DNA of 6,722 bases from Chitinispirillaceae bacterium (GTDB lineage: Bacteria; Fibrobacterota; Chitinivibrionia; Chitinivibrionales; Chitinispirillaceae): positions 1 to 6,722 of the forward strand of contig JAFGOU010000234.1 in NCBI GenBank assembly GCA_016926315.1, written 5' to 3'. Made by a program: the position numbers and the translations under genes. Within the stretch, counting starts at the first letter, position 1, and the number at the start of each line of letters is the position of its first letter. This document shows positions 5,604 to 6,722 of this stretch, piece by piece. The notes below the pieces were generated by a model. It was not told where the DNA came from and did no database searches. It worked only from the letters and a program-made list of their open reading frames with translations.

Positions 5604-5702
5604 GGGATGGTCAGGATGAAAGGATGCGCAGGATGAAAGAAAAAGCCAGAATGTGGAAAAGGAATGGGTGCTGTTTTTATCCTGCTCATCCTGATAATCC
5701 TG
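5604..5702. repeat. Inverted arrays of AGGAT / ATCCT with 8-9-bp period
   Basis: GGGAT at 5604 is followed by AGGAT at 5613, 5621 and 5630; the mirror ATCCT occurs at 5679, 5688 and 5697. Each array has an 8-9-bp period. The arms can pair over roughly 25-30 bases (for example GCAGGAT at 5628-5634 with ATCCTGC at 5679-5685), leaving a loop of about 44 bases. No gene is supported here. Similar AGGAT-type repeats are, as far as I recall, scattered in intergenic regions of many environmental bacteria. Confidence 0.55.
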
Positions 5703-5748
5703 GGTATGCTTCGACGCTGCTCAGCACAGGTCCTGATTCTGACAATGT

Positions 5749-5823
5749 TATCGATAATGGGCGCATCGATAGCAAATCTAGAAAAATAAACGTTAACTGC
5801 AGCGGCGGCACACCGCCGCATTG
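5749..5823. repeat. Intergenic structured repeat, copy 2 (75 bp)
   Basis: This is the second copy of the element at 4850-4927. It keeps TATCGAT (5749-5755)/ATCGATA (5765-5771) and the perfect GCGGCGG (5802-5808)-CACA-CCGCCGC (5813-5819) hairpin, but has lost the ATGCGCCCA arm. It lies 37 bases before the next gene's ATG. GTTAAC (5793-5798) and GTCAAC (5823-5828) can extend the GC stem imperfectly. Confidence 0.7.
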
Positions 5824-5859
5824 TCAACATCTTCTTCAAACCATATATCGGAGGATCAA

Positions 5860-6663
5860 ATGAGGAAAAATGGGTGTTATGCTACATTGCTCAAATTGTT
5901 TTATTCTCTGGGGTTATTGTTTTTGTTACCGAATTTAAGTTTTGGTTATACTTGGAATACGATGCAATTGAATTCTATTAGGATCGCGTATATCCATACA
6001 GGAAATCAAAAGTACGGTGACGGCAGCCTTGATGACTTTATGGTTCGAGCAAAAAACAATCATTATAACTATATAATGGGAACATTTTATTTGACGGCAG
6101 GAGATAATAATACTTATGCTGTTTTAAAAAACAATATAAAAACTGCATTCCAAAAAGCAGATGCTTTTGGCCTAAGGTTAATACCAACGATTAATCTTGG
6201 ATCTCCGTATTCTCTACACTGGAATGAAGCGAAGGCATGGAACCCGAATATAAAAATGCTAAGAGTTAATTTAGTTGGAGGGGGTGAATTTGGTGGGCCA
6301 TCATTTACCTATGATCCACTCGGCATTGACAAAACATTTCCGGAAGTTTTGCTGGCAATTAAGGAGGCGTATGAATCCGCACATGTAAGCTATCCTTTCG
6401 AGTTTTTACACCTAGGCCACGATGAACCAGCTTCTTATACATATCTATTAATGGGTGACTGCAAAACAGGCGGTAGCTCTTCTCTATATTGCACCAATCC
6501 GATGCCATTTAACGTAGATGCAGTTTATGAGGTATGCCAACCTGATAAAGATTTTATCAATAATTTCACCGGCACAAAAACCGAGGCCGTACAAACACTA
6601 CTGGTAACTGAAATATTCCGGCGACTCAATCAGATTGCCTATTCCCACGAAAAAGATCGATGA
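5860..6663 (+). CDS. Secreted protein with GH20-like HxGxDE motif, apparently truncated by a frameshift
   Basis: The product has 267 residues. A signal peptide (LLKLFYSLGLLFLLPNLSFG, cleavage near 29) predicts export. The mature part reads like the first half of a TIM barrel: YNYIMGTFYL (69-78), an amphipathic helix with ADAFGLRLIPTINLGSP (100-116), a long insertion, then FEFLHLGHDEP (180-190). HxGxDE (His184, Asp188, Glu189) matches the HxGGDE catalytic Asp-Glu strand of GH20 beta-hexosaminidases, although the second Gly is His here. The barrel is incomplete, since strands after 4 are missing at the stop. Immediately at the stop lies a near-tandem duplication (6641-6685). Removing 23 bases there would continue the frame as RRYPDGNFDKEQIR to the window edge. 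GGAGG (5850-5854) precedes ATG at 5860, preferred over the in-frame TTG at 5821. Whether it is enzymatically active, or a broken gene, is unresolved. Confidence 0.65.
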   Translation: MRKNGCYATLLKLFYSLGLLFLLPNLSFGYTWNTMQLNSIRIAYIHTGNQKYGDGSLDDFMVRAKNNHYNYIMGTFYLTAGDNNTYAVLKNNIKTAFQKADAFGLRLIPTINLGSPYSLHWNEAKAWNPNIKMLRVNLVGGGEFGGPSFTYDPLGIDKTFPEVLLAIKEAYESAHVSYPFEFLHLGHDEPASYTYLLMGDCKTGGSSSLYCTNPMPFNVDAVYEVCQPDKDFINNFTGTKTEAVQTLLVTEIFRRLNQIAYSHEKDR

Positions 6664-6685
6664 TTCCCGTTTAAAAAGATCGACG
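6641..6685. repeat. Near-tandem 22/23-bp duplication at the end of the GH20-like gene
   Basis: Unit 1 (6641-6662) is ATTCCC-ACG-AAAAAGATCGA-TG and unit 2 (6663-6685) is ATTCCC-GTTT-AAAAAGATCGA-CG. The AAAAAGATCGA copies start at 6650 and 6673, 23 bases apart, which is not a multiple of three. The in-frame TGA (6661-6663) is created at the junction. Confidence 0.65.
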
Positions 6686-6722
6686 GTACCCCGATGGTAA
6701 TTTTGACAAAGAACAGATACGA

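Noticed and set aside
3986..5860. CRISPR array
   Set aside because: The repeats differ in length and spacing, flank genes, and lack regular spacers.
5438..5863. 141-residue plus-strand ORF before the GH20-like gene
   Set aside because: It translates element B, two palindromes and the 75-bp repeat; the protein has no coherent character and no ribosome binding site.

Overview
The window looks like a chromosomal piece of a Gram-negative-type bacterium. The clues are a MurU/AmgK-type peptidoglycan recycling pair, exported proteins with ordinary signal peptides, and an integron-type recombinase. The phylum cannot be fixed from the sequence. Integron integrases transcribed in the same direction as their cassettes, as here, are known from groups such as Spirochaetes and Planctomycetes; Fibrobacterota-like bacteria are another guess. 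Composition breaks sharply: the left third is GC-rich, the integrase is intermediate, and the small genes on the right are AT-rich, which suggests an acquired right half.

Left block (1-1889): a 5'-truncated sugar-1-phosphate nucleotidyltransferase (MurU-like) overlaps by 11 bp a TTG-started sugar kinase of the aminoglycoside-phosphotransferase fold (AmgK-like). Together they would phosphorylate a recovered amino sugar at the anomeric position and convert it to a UDP-sugar, bypassing de novo synthesis. A 312-bp gap follows, holding a plausible promoter (A-tract, -35, 17-bp spacer, -10) that reads into the next gene.

Middle block (2202-3985): a 446-residue integron-type tyrosine recombinase with all catalytic residues, the IntI-specific extra segment and an unusual N-terminal extension. 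Its stop overlaps the start of a small, apparently shortened ORF6N-domain gene.

Right block (3986-6722): three genes for exported proteins, all in the same direction as the integrase, separated by 359-425-bp non-coding stretches full of inverted and direct repeats. Two encode short, related-looking secreted proteins. Each is flanked by a leader repeat (CCAATACAAAGC plus hairpin) and by an attC-like element just after the gene. The same 12-mer lies at the 3' end of the integrase gene, which would suit an attI-like position. The third encodes a secreted protein with an HxGxDE motif suggestive of a GH20-like TIM barrel; a near-tandem 22/23-bp duplication appears to truncate it. The best overall reading is an integron-like array with non-canonical recombination sites and the integrase co-directional with the cassettes. 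Canonical attC core sites (RYYYAAC/GTTRRRY) are not clearly present, so the array assignment is inference.
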